This document shows positions 46,912 to 57,990 of a stretch of 64,000 nucleotides of DNA, one piece after another; positions within the stretch are counted from its first letter, which is position 1, and each line of letters opens with the position of its first letter. The translations under genes and the position numbers were made by a program. Under the pieces are notes generated by a model. It ran no database searches. It was not told the DNA's origin and was given only the letters and a program-made list of their open reading frames with translations. The stretch is taken from NCBI GenBank assembly GCA_025267735.1, contig CM046297.1:26872011-26936010 (forward strand), given 5' to 3'. Source of the stretch: Mactra quadrangularis (taxonomy: Eukaryota > Mollusca > Bivalvia > Venerida > Mactridae).

Positions 46912-48331
46912 ATAATATAAACATAATAATCAATTGACTGAATTTGCTATTTGCAAATGTAAACATTTGTGTCATAAATGGTGAAAAAACCCCAATATAA
47001 TTGAAATACAAACCTACTTTTTTGTTCATTCGACTCAACAAGGGGAGTAATTCAATTTTCTTAATTAGATAATTTTGTGTACAAATTGTCTCTATTACAT
47101 TATTTAAGTTTGCACAAACATTTGTTTAATCGTATGCAAATAAATCAACTTATTATTGCCATGTTTCGTGGTCTTACGTTAGAACTAAACTATTCAGCGC
47201 GAGGGTATGAGCTTATTGCTGTTAAAAACGTCGGATCCAAACACCAGTCTGGACATGTCATGAGAACTGAAGTACGGAGTAACCTTCAATCAAAGGAGTG
47301 ATATCACGATCTTTAACAGTAAATTGTGAAAACATGGTTTGACTCCAAGTGTTGATAGATAGTCCTACCGATAATTAAGTGTATGATACTCGCTTTGTTA
47401 TCAAGTCTGAAATAAATACATTTTGATATAATATAAGTGTACTAAAGATCCTTGATTAAGTCCATAAATAATAATTAATCAACAAAGCAGGACAGATTAA
47501 CTTCTCATTCGAATGATTCAAGTGTCAAGAACTACTGGCATCGTGTATAGTGTGATCCAATTAATTAGTCTACTAGCGTCATAAAACCCTAGTACATACG
47601 GGTGGGTTATCGAAGATTGTCTTTGGACATACAGTGAAACATGTAGTGCACACCTTATTTACTGTGATGAACAGTACATATACATTTTTACTATTTCTTC
47701 ATTTATACCTTCATTAATATTCAAAGTTTAATTACATTTTGACTCTGCTTCAGAGGCGGTGTCAATTATCCTTTAAAATGGTACCGTTCTATACCCAAAG
47801 GGTGGTGCCTGGAGACAAGTAGACGCGCCCTGTTTATTTTTGGGCTTTAATTAAGAAAGCAAAGATTGTTGCGATGATATGGAAATCGTGATATTATTAT
47901 TTTAAAACAACAGTAGCATGTTTTTTGCCGCATGAACAAAAACAGTGAGGGGATCTATATCTATAGTTGTATAACTGATGCACCAAAAGGGTGTTGCCCA
48001 AAGGAGAAGCAAAATGTACTCTTTCTGAAAATCGATACACCTTGGTACTTATATAGGCACTGAAGTAAATTATATGTTTGTCATTATTGTGTGATGATCT
48101 ACATTGTAAGCTTCAGTTTTCATTTTTGATTGTTTTATTAAAAACGCTTATTGGTGGATCTGAGACATTTATTGATTTATGCTATATAACAATATAGTCT
48201 TATTGATGGTAAAGACATAGACGATTTGATATCACTTAATTTCTAACTGATATTTGAACAAAGATTGGCTGGACTTTATTAAAACTTTTATCACTATTTA
48301 AGTTAATATTGGCAATCTGCTAACATTCATA

Positions 48332-50543
48332 ATGAATATCACTAAGGCAAATGGTACACTTGCGCCTCAGGATGGTTACGACATTCCGCTTTACGGATTA
48401 GACAACGGAATGTTTTACTTATTACATATCCCGGCAATCATGTGCATCATGTGTGGTCTGTCATGCGCAGTATCATCAGTGGTCATTTCCTTCCGACAGC
48501 GGAGTTACAAAGATTTCTTTACGAAATGGTCAAAAAGCGACAGATTTGTTGTTTACGTCGCCCTCTGCGATGGTTTATTCAACGTCGTACACACTATGGA
48601 TCACACTACTACAGCTATCACTCAGGATTATGTCCGTCCTCGGCAACTTTGTGAATTCTACGGATTCTGCATCATTTGGTTCATCGCTGCGCAGATGCTG
48701 CTACTTAACGTCGTGGCAATCAACATTTTAATGCTGATGTACTTTGACATTAATATCGACTTTGGTAAACGTGACTGGCGACTGCTGCTCTATACATTTG
48801 GTGTCCCATTTGCGGCAGCCTGTATTGGCGCAGCTGCAGGGCAGTTTGGACCTTTTGACGGAATTGCGTAAGTATGGATACTCATTATAACCATTTAGTT
48901 AATTCCAACAATTTGAACCATCAAAGTCTAGTCTCAATAACGTACATGTCATGATATAGGTACCTATATTCTTCTAAAATTGAGTATTTTTTTACCTACA
49001 TTTTGTCAAATATTTCAAACTTTTCCTATATCTAGGAACTTAAGTGGAACTTTACTGCAATTAACAAACCTAATTCAAGTAAAAATAATTTCTATTTCTT
49101 TCTATAGTTTTAGCTTCGAAAATTCTCTATCTGTTTGCAGATAAAGGTTTTTTCCTTCACGGATATCGATGCAGAAGTTCTTGAAAAAATCGTTTGACCG
49201 ACTTGCATTAAAACTCTCATTACTCCATTTCTTACCAGATTGTGCTTACTTGGCACAGGAATTTGATTACTAAGCTGCACGGTATACATAGAATAAATAG
49301 CAGGGCGGATCCAGGATTTTTTTATAGGGGGGAGTCCGAACTTTTCTAGGGGGGGTCCGAACCTCAAACAACTACCATGTTTTACACTTTTTGCAGAAAA
49401 AATGCAACATATTGATGATAGAAACTACATAACCATTAAATCTATGTTAATCTCAAAGAAAAGTTGTTTCAAACTTCTTAAAAATGACTTACAAGAAAGA
49501 AATACACTAATGGACATGTACATTTTCCAAATTCTGGGGGTCCGCATCTCTCTGACCCCCCGCTGGATCCACCCATGAATAGAACAAAATATAACAGAAC
49601 GGAATGTATGTTTTATAAAATTTGTACGACAAGAGCACATCATCTTATAAAACATTCAAATACAAGTACTATACATATCAATGAGTAAACAAATTTAAAG
49701 AGGACAAAAAATAATGCATATAATTTTTATGTGTATAATCATATAGGGCTTGACATTCAAAATCGAGTGGTGTGTAATGTACAGTACAATCTCTCTTGAG
49801 CAACACACACTGGGGGAACTAAAAGCGTTGCTCTTCAGACGTTGTTGCTATGCAGAGGTTAAATTCCATTAAAATCACACCTAAGGGAAGTATCAAAAAC
49901 TGGTGTTGTGCATAGGATTTTACCTGTGAAGGGCCGCTATGCAGAGGTTTTACTGACATACAATATTTTTACGAGAATGGCATTTAATTAATAACTCATG
50001 GTTATTTTCTGACTTTTATTTCAAATTTCTAGGGAGTTTATGGTTAATACAATTTGAAATAAAGCGCAGTAACTTTTATGTCATTTGCATCTCTATTTTC
50101 GTATAACACAACACTATGTATGATTTCTGCAAGTATACAAGTATATTTTAAATTTCAGATGTTACTTCGACTCGGTGAAAGGTCATCTAGCAGTTTGGTT
50201 TACGACCGTTCCATCAGTTCTGATTTTAATTATGAACATAGTTATCTACATTATCACATGGCAGCGTATACGACAGCAGACCAACGCCATCAACAAGAAC
50301 GTTGCCTCTTCAACCACAGCAAATGCATCCAGAAATACGGCCGAAACAATGTCCATGTTTGTGGCTGCTTTTATATTACAATGGTTTCCAGTTGGAGTCC
50401 ACAGCGTTTGGGACCTGGTTACTACAGCTCATCCGGTGGTATTACATCTGGGGGTAACTTTACCCAATCTTGGAGGATGCTTCAACTTGGCCGTTTGTCT
50501 GTTGTTAAGAAGGCGACGAGCTATGAGCCAGAGAGGTAATTAG
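48332..50543 (+). CDS. Orphan seven-transmembrane receptor R1, 306 aa
   Basis: Exons 48332-48867 and 50159-50543; the donor GC|GTAAGT and acceptor AAATTTCAG| join in phase 2 at an alanine before CYFDS. Approximate membrane segments: TM1 29-53, TM2 71-92 (with LCD, the aspartate expected in class A), TM3 107-138, TM4 149-171, TM5 188-212, TM6 242-263 (FILQWFP at 250-256), TM7 271-294. C107 and C180 are placed for the outer disulfide. N-glycosylation sites are at N2 and N7. The DRY motif is absent and the TM7 motif is NLAVC. The short tail is basic (RRRR). Family knowledge supports a plasma-membrane receptor coupled through G proteins; ligand and coupling are unknown. The intron holds two MITEs. 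It is a recent duplicate of R2. Confidence 0.87.
49301..49575 (-). mobile_element. MITE, GGCGGATCCAG family, copy 3
   Basis: GGGCGGATCCAGG to CGCTGGATCCACCC, reverse to copies 1 and 2; in the intron of R1. Confidence 0.7.
49781..49957 (+). mobile_element. MITE, CAGTACAACCT family, copy 5
   Basis: Lies in the intron of R1; ACAGTACAATCTCTCTTG to CAGAGGTTTTACTGAC. Shared with copy 2 of the duplication, so it was inserted before the duplication. Confidence 0.7.
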
Positions 50544-51539
50544 TATATGAAGCAACTCGGGGAGGTTAACACGAGTCTAGTAGAAACAATTATCGAAAGG
50601 AAACATATCGATGATGATAGTGAATTCCTTTTTGTGCAGATTGAAATGATTACGTTTCCGGCATATAGCCTTACTGTACTTTGTATAAGGACATGTGTTT
50701 TCATAATCATTTTCATCGTATGACTCAAAAACTTTGGCAAAAACATGAAGCTATTACTGATGTTTTTTTACAACATGAATGTCAAAATTCATAAATCTTT
50801 ATTGGTGACACTTTCAAATGTCCACAGAAAAATAATGTCCACATACAGTTTATAATGACAAAAGTAAAATTTAGCATGAATGTATAATAGAGTATCATTA
50901 GAATAATGTTTGTATAGAAAAGTCGATGTTGTGTATGCAATTGTTTTTGTCTCGAGTTTGGCATTTTGGAATATATATTGTATTATTGAGTATTTATTGA
51001 GTATTTATGTCATATTCTATATTATTCGATATAGATTTATTCGCTTTAGAATGTATATTGTAATAATTATTTAGGAACTTAGTGTAGAATCCATGAAAGA
51101 TTGGAATATTGTCTTAGTTGCTAAGTATTCTATACCTATTAGGAAGTATTGCCCATTCTTTCCAATGACGTTTTGTTTACTATTTAAATACAATGTAGCG
51201 AATACGAATCGTCCGAACACTATGGTTTGAACTGTGTATCATGCATGTATTAATTGTGCGTGCATCGTTCAATTAACTTACATGGGAACGTTCCAACTAC
51301 ATTTATATAAAAGAAAACGGTAGCCAATAACGCATTGGTAAAAATGTGCAAGATGCTGATATTCGTTAAGGTCAAATATGCGTCATTGATACAACTTAAA
51401 CTTTTTTGTGTGGTACTGCTGTTGTGATCATTGTAGTTGTGGCTTTTTTCATTTGGGTGGTTGATTTAGACGGTTTTCAGCCTTTTCAAGTGTATGTGCT
51501 AATTTCTAGGTATTTTGTCCAGAACACAATACTTAACCT

Positions 51540-51715
51540 GGGTCGATAGCGCAGTTGGTATCGCACCGGGATTTGGAATCTCGTGTTCCGAAGGGGGTAC
51601 GGATTCGAATCTCACCTAGGATGGTTATATACTTCCATGACAATAATGTCAGTTTTCCTCCATTGATTAGATAATATGGAGAAGTTTCCGGCCTTGTGTA
51701 AGGGTAGGTGAGTAA
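51540..51715 (+). mobile_element. tRNA-derived SINE, family S1, cut by DIRS-like element
   Basis: Head GGTCGATAGCGCAGTTGGTA; ends at GGGTAGGTGAGTA where DIRS-like sequence begins. The duplicate at 61203 shows the missing tail. Confidence 0.75.
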
Positions 51716-51877
51716 TGTATTTATCCTAGGTTCAGTAAACCATATCAGTAGTGTGTTATGTGTTGTATAAACACGAAGTTTGTGTGATTACACACCACAT
51801 TATATAGCTGGTCAAGCTGTGTTTTAGTCATTCGAAGTCTTTGCATTGTGTTGGAGACTTGTAATAAATTTAGATAA

Positions 51878-52735
51878 ATGGAGGAATCAGATGATATTGG
51901 AATTCATGGTCAGTCTTCTAGTTCAAATGCGACAAATACGGATGACTCAAGAGACGAAAAAAATGTTCAAAGTTTTCAACTTATGAGAAGTTATTTCGAC
52001 CAACAGTTAAAGTCTCTGAAACGAGAATTACGTGAAGAGGTGCAGACAACTTCGTCTTCGACTTTGAAAAAAATCAAGGACGTTTCATCTTCAAAAGAAT
52101 TCCCCTACATTGGAAATAAGAATCAATTTACGTTTAATTTGGACATTTTGGACAATTAAAGTGAAATTGAGAGTTTAGGTATACACGGTGAACAAGTGAA
52201 ATCTTTGGAAGTTATTTCGTCTGCTAAAAAGAAAATTGAACATAGAAACAAACTTTTTAGAATTGCAGATAAATCCGTTGGTGGGTGGGACATAGTGAAG
52301 GAATACGAATCTGACGACTTAGCCAGCGACAGCGACGATGACAAACGTCTCAAACGAGCTGAGAGTAGAGCAGTTGCTAAACAGAAAAGTCGTCGACAAA
52401 ACAAGAAGCCAAACTTTACAACAAACTCAAGTTTATCAAGTTTTACTGGGGCTAATACTTCTGCTCATAACGGTGCCCAAAATACAGAACCGGTCAATTT
52501 TCAACCTTTTCTTCGTGGCTCATAGAGAACATCAAACAGAGTTATTCAATGTTTCGCCTGCGGTGGATGGGGTCACACAAGACCCTATTGTCCATTCCAA
52601 GCATCAGGACCAGGTTCAGCAACTAACTCCATTCCAGGAATGCCAAATAACCAATGGTTCAAACAACAAAAAGATATGCTATTCCAATTTGTATCACTCA
52701 AGTCAGATGGAAAACAGAAGCCTAACACACAGTGA
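51878..52735 (+). pseudogene. DIRS-like ORF1 (gag-like) with CCHC zinc knuckle
   Basis: One reading frame from ATG 51878 to TGA 52735, interrupted by two in-frame stops (TAA at 52157-52159 and TAG at 52523-52525). Visible features are a serine-rich acidic N terminus, an alpha-helical LKRELREEV stretch, the VGGWDIVKEYESDDLASDS segment followed by a basic KQKSRRQNKK region, and a zinc knuckle CFACGGWGHTRPYC at 52550-52591 (C-x2-C-x4-H-x4-C). This fits a nucleic-acid-binding gag-like protein. Confidence 0.75.
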
Positions 52736-53570
52736 CAATATATCAGATGAGTATTTTTATCATGAATTGTGTTATGACATTGATAATTCTATAGACTATT
52801 TACTTTTTCATAACAAGTATTTTGAATACCAAAAATCGCTGATTCAAAACAAGAATAATTCTGTAAAACCAGAATCTGTTAAAGGTCGTTTATACGACCA
52901 TGCTAAATTTTGGCAAAATACTTTGAAGGTGCCATATTATATTTTAGATGTAATTAAGAATGGGTATAAAATACAATTTTTTAAAATTCCAAATAGCTAT
53001 GTTATGAAAAATAACAGATCTGCGTTATCGCATTCTAGTTTTGTTGATGAAGCTATTGAAGAATTAGTCACTTCCGGTGCAGTATTGGAAGTACCATTTA
53101 TTCCTTACATTGTAAGCCCGCTTTCGGTTTCAGTCAATAGTATTGGAAAAAAGAGGCTAATTTTAGATCTAAGTGTTTAAATAAATTTATTTGGAAAGAA
53201 CATTTCAAATTTGAAGACTGGACTGTTGCCAAAGAGTTTATTATTGAGAACGGATACATGTTCAAATTTGACATCAGCCATCATCACATAGATATTTCTC
53301 CGTCCCAACAAACTTTTTTAGGATTTTTATGGTATAAAAATAATATACAAAAAATTGTATGTCTTAACTGTCTTGGCATTTGGTTTATCGCCATCCCCAT
53401 TTATCTTTACAAAATGTTTTCGTTATATTGTAAAATATATGCGCGAAAATGGTGTTCGATTAGTATTGTTTCTTGATGACGGTTGGGAAGTAAACCGTAC
53501 AAATGATCTAGCTTTAAATGATGTTAAATTTGCTCAGTCAGTCTTAATCAATGCGGGTTTGTTTTATTAA
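52680..53570 (+). pseudogene. DIRS-like reverse transcriptase, frameshifted
   Basis: The frame ending at 53180 shows AIEELVTSGAVLEV and GKKRLILDLS, the template- and primer-binding parts of a DIRS/Ty3-type RT. After a frameshift, FKFDISHHHIDISP (catalytic aspartate) and QTFLGF continue, then after another shift come AFGLSPSPFIFTK and LVLFLDDGW, the LDD active-site box. There are several stops, so it is not functional as it stands. Confidence 0.75.
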
Positions 53571-53879
53571 TTTGAAAAAAATCTATTTTTATTCCAACAC
53601 AGATTCTTGAATGGCTTGGATTAATTTAGAATCTACTGGAAGGACATTTAAGTATCCCAGACAGACGTTTGGAAAATGCATCAGTCTGTCTAAATCGTAT
53701 CATGATAAACTATCCCTTTTTAACTGCGAGAGACCTAAGTAGATTCACAGGAAAGATTGTTTCTATGATGCCTGTTTTCGGCAATGTTTGTAAATTAATG
53801 TCCAAACATTTATACAGGGCCATCGAATCAAGATCTAGTTAGGATATAGTAATTGATATATAAAAAATTCCAGGATGTT

Positions 53880-54520
53880 TTGAAGAGTTGTCATTTTGGA
53901 AATCACCTCTAAATAAAAAACCTGTGAAATACTTATTTAGTTCCATGCTAGAAGCTGTAATTCAGCCTATTGTCCTTTTATTGAAAATTGTAATGACCAA
54001 GTTTGTCACAAAAACTGGTCCCCTTCTGAACAAAACGAAGGTTCAACATGGAGAGAATTGTCGTGTATACTTTTTGCATTAATGAGTTTTCTCCCTTTGA
54101 TAAGACATAAACGAGTACATTGGTGCACCGATAATCAAAACTGTGTGCGTATAGTGGAAGGGGGGAGTACTAAGGTCAATTTGCATTCAATCGCTCTCAA
54201 AATGTTTAGTTTATGTATTAAGGAAAGTATTTCATTAGAATGATATTGAATGGATTCGATTCCAAGAAATCAAAACGAAATTGCAGATTCGATCAGTAAG
54301 TTCATATACATAGATGATTGGGGTGTCTCAAGCGATTTTTTAATATTCATAGACTCTCTCTAGGGACCTCATACTGTAGACAGATTTACTAATCACTATA
54401 ATAAAAATCTTAAGAGATTTAACTCCAGGTTTTGGGTTCCTGGAACCGAAAAGGTAGATGCATTTTCTTGTTCATGGGAGAGAGAAAATAATTGGTTAGT
54501 GCCACACTGCCCCCTGTGAA
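53880..54520 (+). pseudogene. DIRS-like RNase H region
   Basis: Broken open segments read NWSPSEQNEGSTWRELSC, then RVHWCTDNQNCVRIVEGGS (the TDN aspartate) and IPRNQNEIADSISK. These fit the RNase H-like domain that follows RT in DIRS elements. Frameshifts and a stop after ISLE are present. Confidence 0.6.
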
Positions 54521-54889
54521 TTTAGTTCCTAGAGTAATATATCATTTAGTAAAGTGCAAAGCTGATGCACATTGATCCTCCCAAACTGGCCATCTGCTCC
54601 ATTCTGTCCTATGTTATCTGGAAAGTGTACCATTAATAAATCATTTATATTATCCATTCTTAAATTTTCCAAAGATCAAAGTATTTTTGAAAAAAAAACA
54701 TCATAATAAAAATACAATTTTTGGACATAAATTTGCTAGTAAGGTGTTAGCAGTTAGATAACAGTGTCATTAATTAAATAAATTGTCATATAACATTATA
54801 CATGTACATTTTTACGCTAAAATTGTGTATTTTTTGGGGAGATCTTATATGTTTTATGGAACAAATTGAAGGATATTAATTAAGAGCCG

Positions 54890-55610
54890 AATGTAGCATT
54901 ATAGACAAATAACATTTTTTTTATTGAATAGTCGAATAATGTATTTATAGCCGAATGGCGTATTTATAGCCGAATGACATTTAATAGCCGAATGGCATTT
55001 TGATTGTATAGTCGAATGACATATTCATAGCCGAATGGCGTATTTAGCCGAATGGCGTATTTAGCCGAATGGCGTATTATAGCCGAATGGCATTTTGATT
55101 GTATAGTCGAATGACATATTTATAGCCGAATGGCGTATTTAGCCGAATGGCGTATTTATAGCCAAATTGCGTATTATAGACGAATGGCGTATTTAAAGCC
55201 AAATGGCTAATTTAGAGACGAATGGCATATTATAGCCGAATGGCTTATTTATAGCAGAATGACATATTTATAGCCGAATGGCATTTTTTTATTGTATAGT
55301 CGAAAGACGTATTATATCCGAATAGCTTATTTATAGCAGAATGACAAATTTATAGCCGAATGTCAATTTAATTGTATAGTCAAATGACGTAATTGTAGCC
55401 GATTGGTGTAATTATAGCAGAATGACATATTACAGCCAAATGTCATATTTATAGTTAAATCACATATTAATAGCCGAATAGCTTATTTATAGCAGAATGG
55501 AATATTCATAGCGGAATGGCAAATTTATAGCAAAATAGCGTTTTTATAGCCGAATGACATATATATATATATGTAGTTGGATAGCTTAATTAGTGTCGAG
55601 TGACGTTCAT
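54890..55610 (+). repeat. Degenerate 19-21 bp tandem repeat inside the DIRS-like element
   Basis: Many imperfect units of the form TATAGCCGAATGGCGTATT, with variable spacing and drift, between the RNase H and recombinase parts. It contains a short AT run near 55560. Confidence 0.85.
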
Positions 55611-55769
55611 GAAAGCTGAATTGCATATTAATTTTAAAAAAAATGGCACATCAATTGAACAACATATTTTACTGAGATTTGTTCTTGCAATTATCTATAT
55701 TGTTACAACGTTTTGTATAATTAGTTTATTGTATGTTTTTTACGTTTTGCAGAATTAGTCAAATCATCG

Positions 55770-56604
55770 TTCATGACATCAGAATACCAAAATCCAGAGC
55801 TGTCCTCTCTGGCGACTAAAGTTCCAGAAATTGTCGTACAGTACAAGGCATTGAATACTAAAAAAAGTATGAAAGAGCATTTTCTGCATGGAAACGGTGG
55901 GCTGCTTCTTCCAATCTTATACCACTTCCAGCTTCAGAATCTGACTTTTCTGTGTATTTAGTGTCTTTGATTTAAAAGTGTAATTTATTCGCTACGGTTG
56001 ACGAAGCATTTTACAGTTTAAAGTGGGCTCATGATCTAGCTGGCTTTTCACAGAATAATCTATGTTCTTCATTTTTATTCAGTCAGTCAGAGAGGCAGCT
56101 CATAGGATTTTAGGGCATTCAATTTCTAAGAGCCAATGACTCTAGATAGTTTGAAGACGCTAATAAGTTTTCACGGAAATGTTAACAACGAATTATATAA
56201 ACTGAAATCATTGTCGATGTGTTTACTCGCTTATGCGGGCTTCTTTAGATATTCAGAGTTAGTTAATTTAAGAAGGACAGATATTGTTTTTAATAATGAT
56301 CATGTTGCTATTTTCATTGCTAAGAGTAAAACAGACATTATAGGGATGGTAATTGGTGTTTAATTGCCAAAACAGGCCATATTACATGTCCAGTTAATAT
56401 GTTAAAAAAGTATCTCAATTGCGCCATGATTGCTCACGATTCTGACGAATTTTATTTTCGTTCATTGTCTTATTGTGAATATGTAAATAAATACAAACTG
56501 AATGGCAATAAACCCCTATCATACACTCGAGCTAGAGAAATACTGTTAGACTTATTTGAATCTATAGGTATAGATAAAAAACAATTCGGGTTGCATAGCT
56601 TAAT
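55770..56604 (+). pseudogene. DIRS-like tyrosine recombinase, truncated
   Basis: Segments in shifted frames include LLAYAGFFRYSELVNLRRTD (first catalytic arginine region), IFIAKSKTDI and YTRAREILLDLFESIGID followed by FGLHSL. The HxxR arginine and the catalytic tyrosine are missing because the element ends at the duplication boundary. The family call rests on these motifs and the RT/RH context. Confidence 0.7.
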
Positions 56605-57659
56605 TGTTATCAAGTTTGAAATAAATACATTTTGATATAACATAAATGTACTAAAGATCCTTGATTAAGACTATGAATAATAATAAATCAACAATGCAGA
56701 ACAGCTTAATTTTTCACTCGTATTTTTAAGTGTCAAGAACTAGTGGCATCGTGTATAGTATGATCCAATTAATTAGTCTACTAGCGTCATAAAACCCTAG
56801 TACATACGGGTGGGTTATCGAGGATTGTCTTTGGACATACAGTGAAACATGTAGTGCACACCTTATTTACTGGAAGAACCGTATAAATTACAATATTAAT
56901 ATTCAAAGTTTAATTACATTTTGACTCCGCTTCAGAGGCGGTGTCAATTATCCTTTAAAATGGTACCGTTCTACCCAAAGGGTGGTGCCTAGAGATAAGT
57001 AGACGCGCCCTGTTTATTTTATTGGGCTTTACTAGTAATTAAGAAAGCAAAGATTGTTGCGATGATATGGAAATCGTGATATTATTATTTTAAAACAACT
57101 GTTTTTAGTAGCATGTTTTTTGCCACATGATTTAAAACAGTGAGGGGATCTATATCTATATTTGTATAACTGATTCACCAAAAGGGCGTTGCCCAAAGGA
57201 GAAACAAAATGTATCTTTCTGAAAATCGATACACCTTGGTTCTTATATAGACACTGAAGTTAATTATATGTTTGTCATTATTGTGTGATGATCTACATTG
57301 TAAGCTTCCTTTTTTCATTTTAGTTTTAAGATTGTGCAACATTTTGGTTAGAGTCAAGTGATTTTGACTTGGTGATTGAACAACTATTATTTTTTGGGAA
57401 GCGAAATCATCGTTTTGTCCTTTAATTATTATCTTGAACTTGGGATATTCGAGTTCAAAAGTATTTAAATTCATTCAAGATCTTAATTTTAATTTGTGTA
57501 TATTTTACTTGTGAACTGCTATCGAATATGAATTTAATTCAAGTGTCACATTGAAAGAATCGTTAAGCACAGTTAACGGGTTTTTAATAAAGACTGTTTG
57601 TTATCATTGACTGACTTAATAAACAATAACATATAATACACAAAAACGCTTCGATTTAG

Positions 57660-57714
57660 GTCGGCGCGATATGACCTTTCTGTGTTGGTGCGCCGTAAAA
57701 CCCAAACAAACAAA
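57660..57714 (+). mobile_element. 5'-truncated SINE tail with 12-bp target duplication
   Basis: Only 55 bases of SINE 3' end (ATATGACCTTTCTGTG, GCGCCGTAAAACCCAAACAA), flanked by GCTTCGATTTAG at 57648-57659 and again at 57715-57726. It lies in the 5' flank of R2, in the part missing from R1. Confidence 0.75.
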
Positions 57715-57990
57715 GCTTCGATTTAGTGTTCCGCTACTTAGCGCTTTTGGCTTTACTCAGCAGCATTATTATTTATTAAAAACGCGTATGAAGTTTATCG
57801 CTACTTTGTTCTTTTGGTATAGCGTGCTTCATCGGCGGATCAGCGACATTTATATTCGTTTTGATGTTACGGACAGAGATGCTTTTGATATCTCCTAACT
57901 CTTACTGATATTTGAACAGAAATTGGCTGGACTTTTTCTAAAACTTTTATCAATATTTAATTTAGTTTTTGCAATCTGCTAACATTCATA

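Larger units (their letters stand above)
47395..51715 (+). repeat. Segmental duplication, copy 1 (with R1)
   Basis: Starts near TTGTTATCAAGTCTGAAAT and matches 56605-61375 almost base for base through the R1 gene, its intron MITEs, about 650 bases of 3' flank and the beginning of a tRNA-derived SINE. The match stops at 51715 inside that SINE, where the DIRS-like element begins. The 5' flank is shorter than in copy 2 by about 440 bases. Confidence 0.9.
51716..56604 (+). mobile_element. DIRS-like tyrosine-recombinase retrotransposon, decayed and 3'-truncated
   Basis: Contains in order a gag-like ORF, reverse transcriptase, RNase H and a tyrosine recombinase, an order typical of DIRS elements. 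All parts have stops or frameshifts. The left end lies inside a SINE at 51715/51716, judged by comparison with the intact SINE at 61203. The right end breaks off in the recombinase just after FGLHSL, where the HxxR motif should follow, and joins duplication copy 2. About 0.7 kb of short tandem repeats (54.9-55.6 kb) sits between RNase H and the recombinase. Confidence 0.85.

Noticed and set aside
50078..50539. 153-codon ORF overlapping the second exon of R1, also at 59742 in R2
   Set aside because: Shadow frame of the receptor exon; lacks any domain and is conserved only because the block is duplicated.
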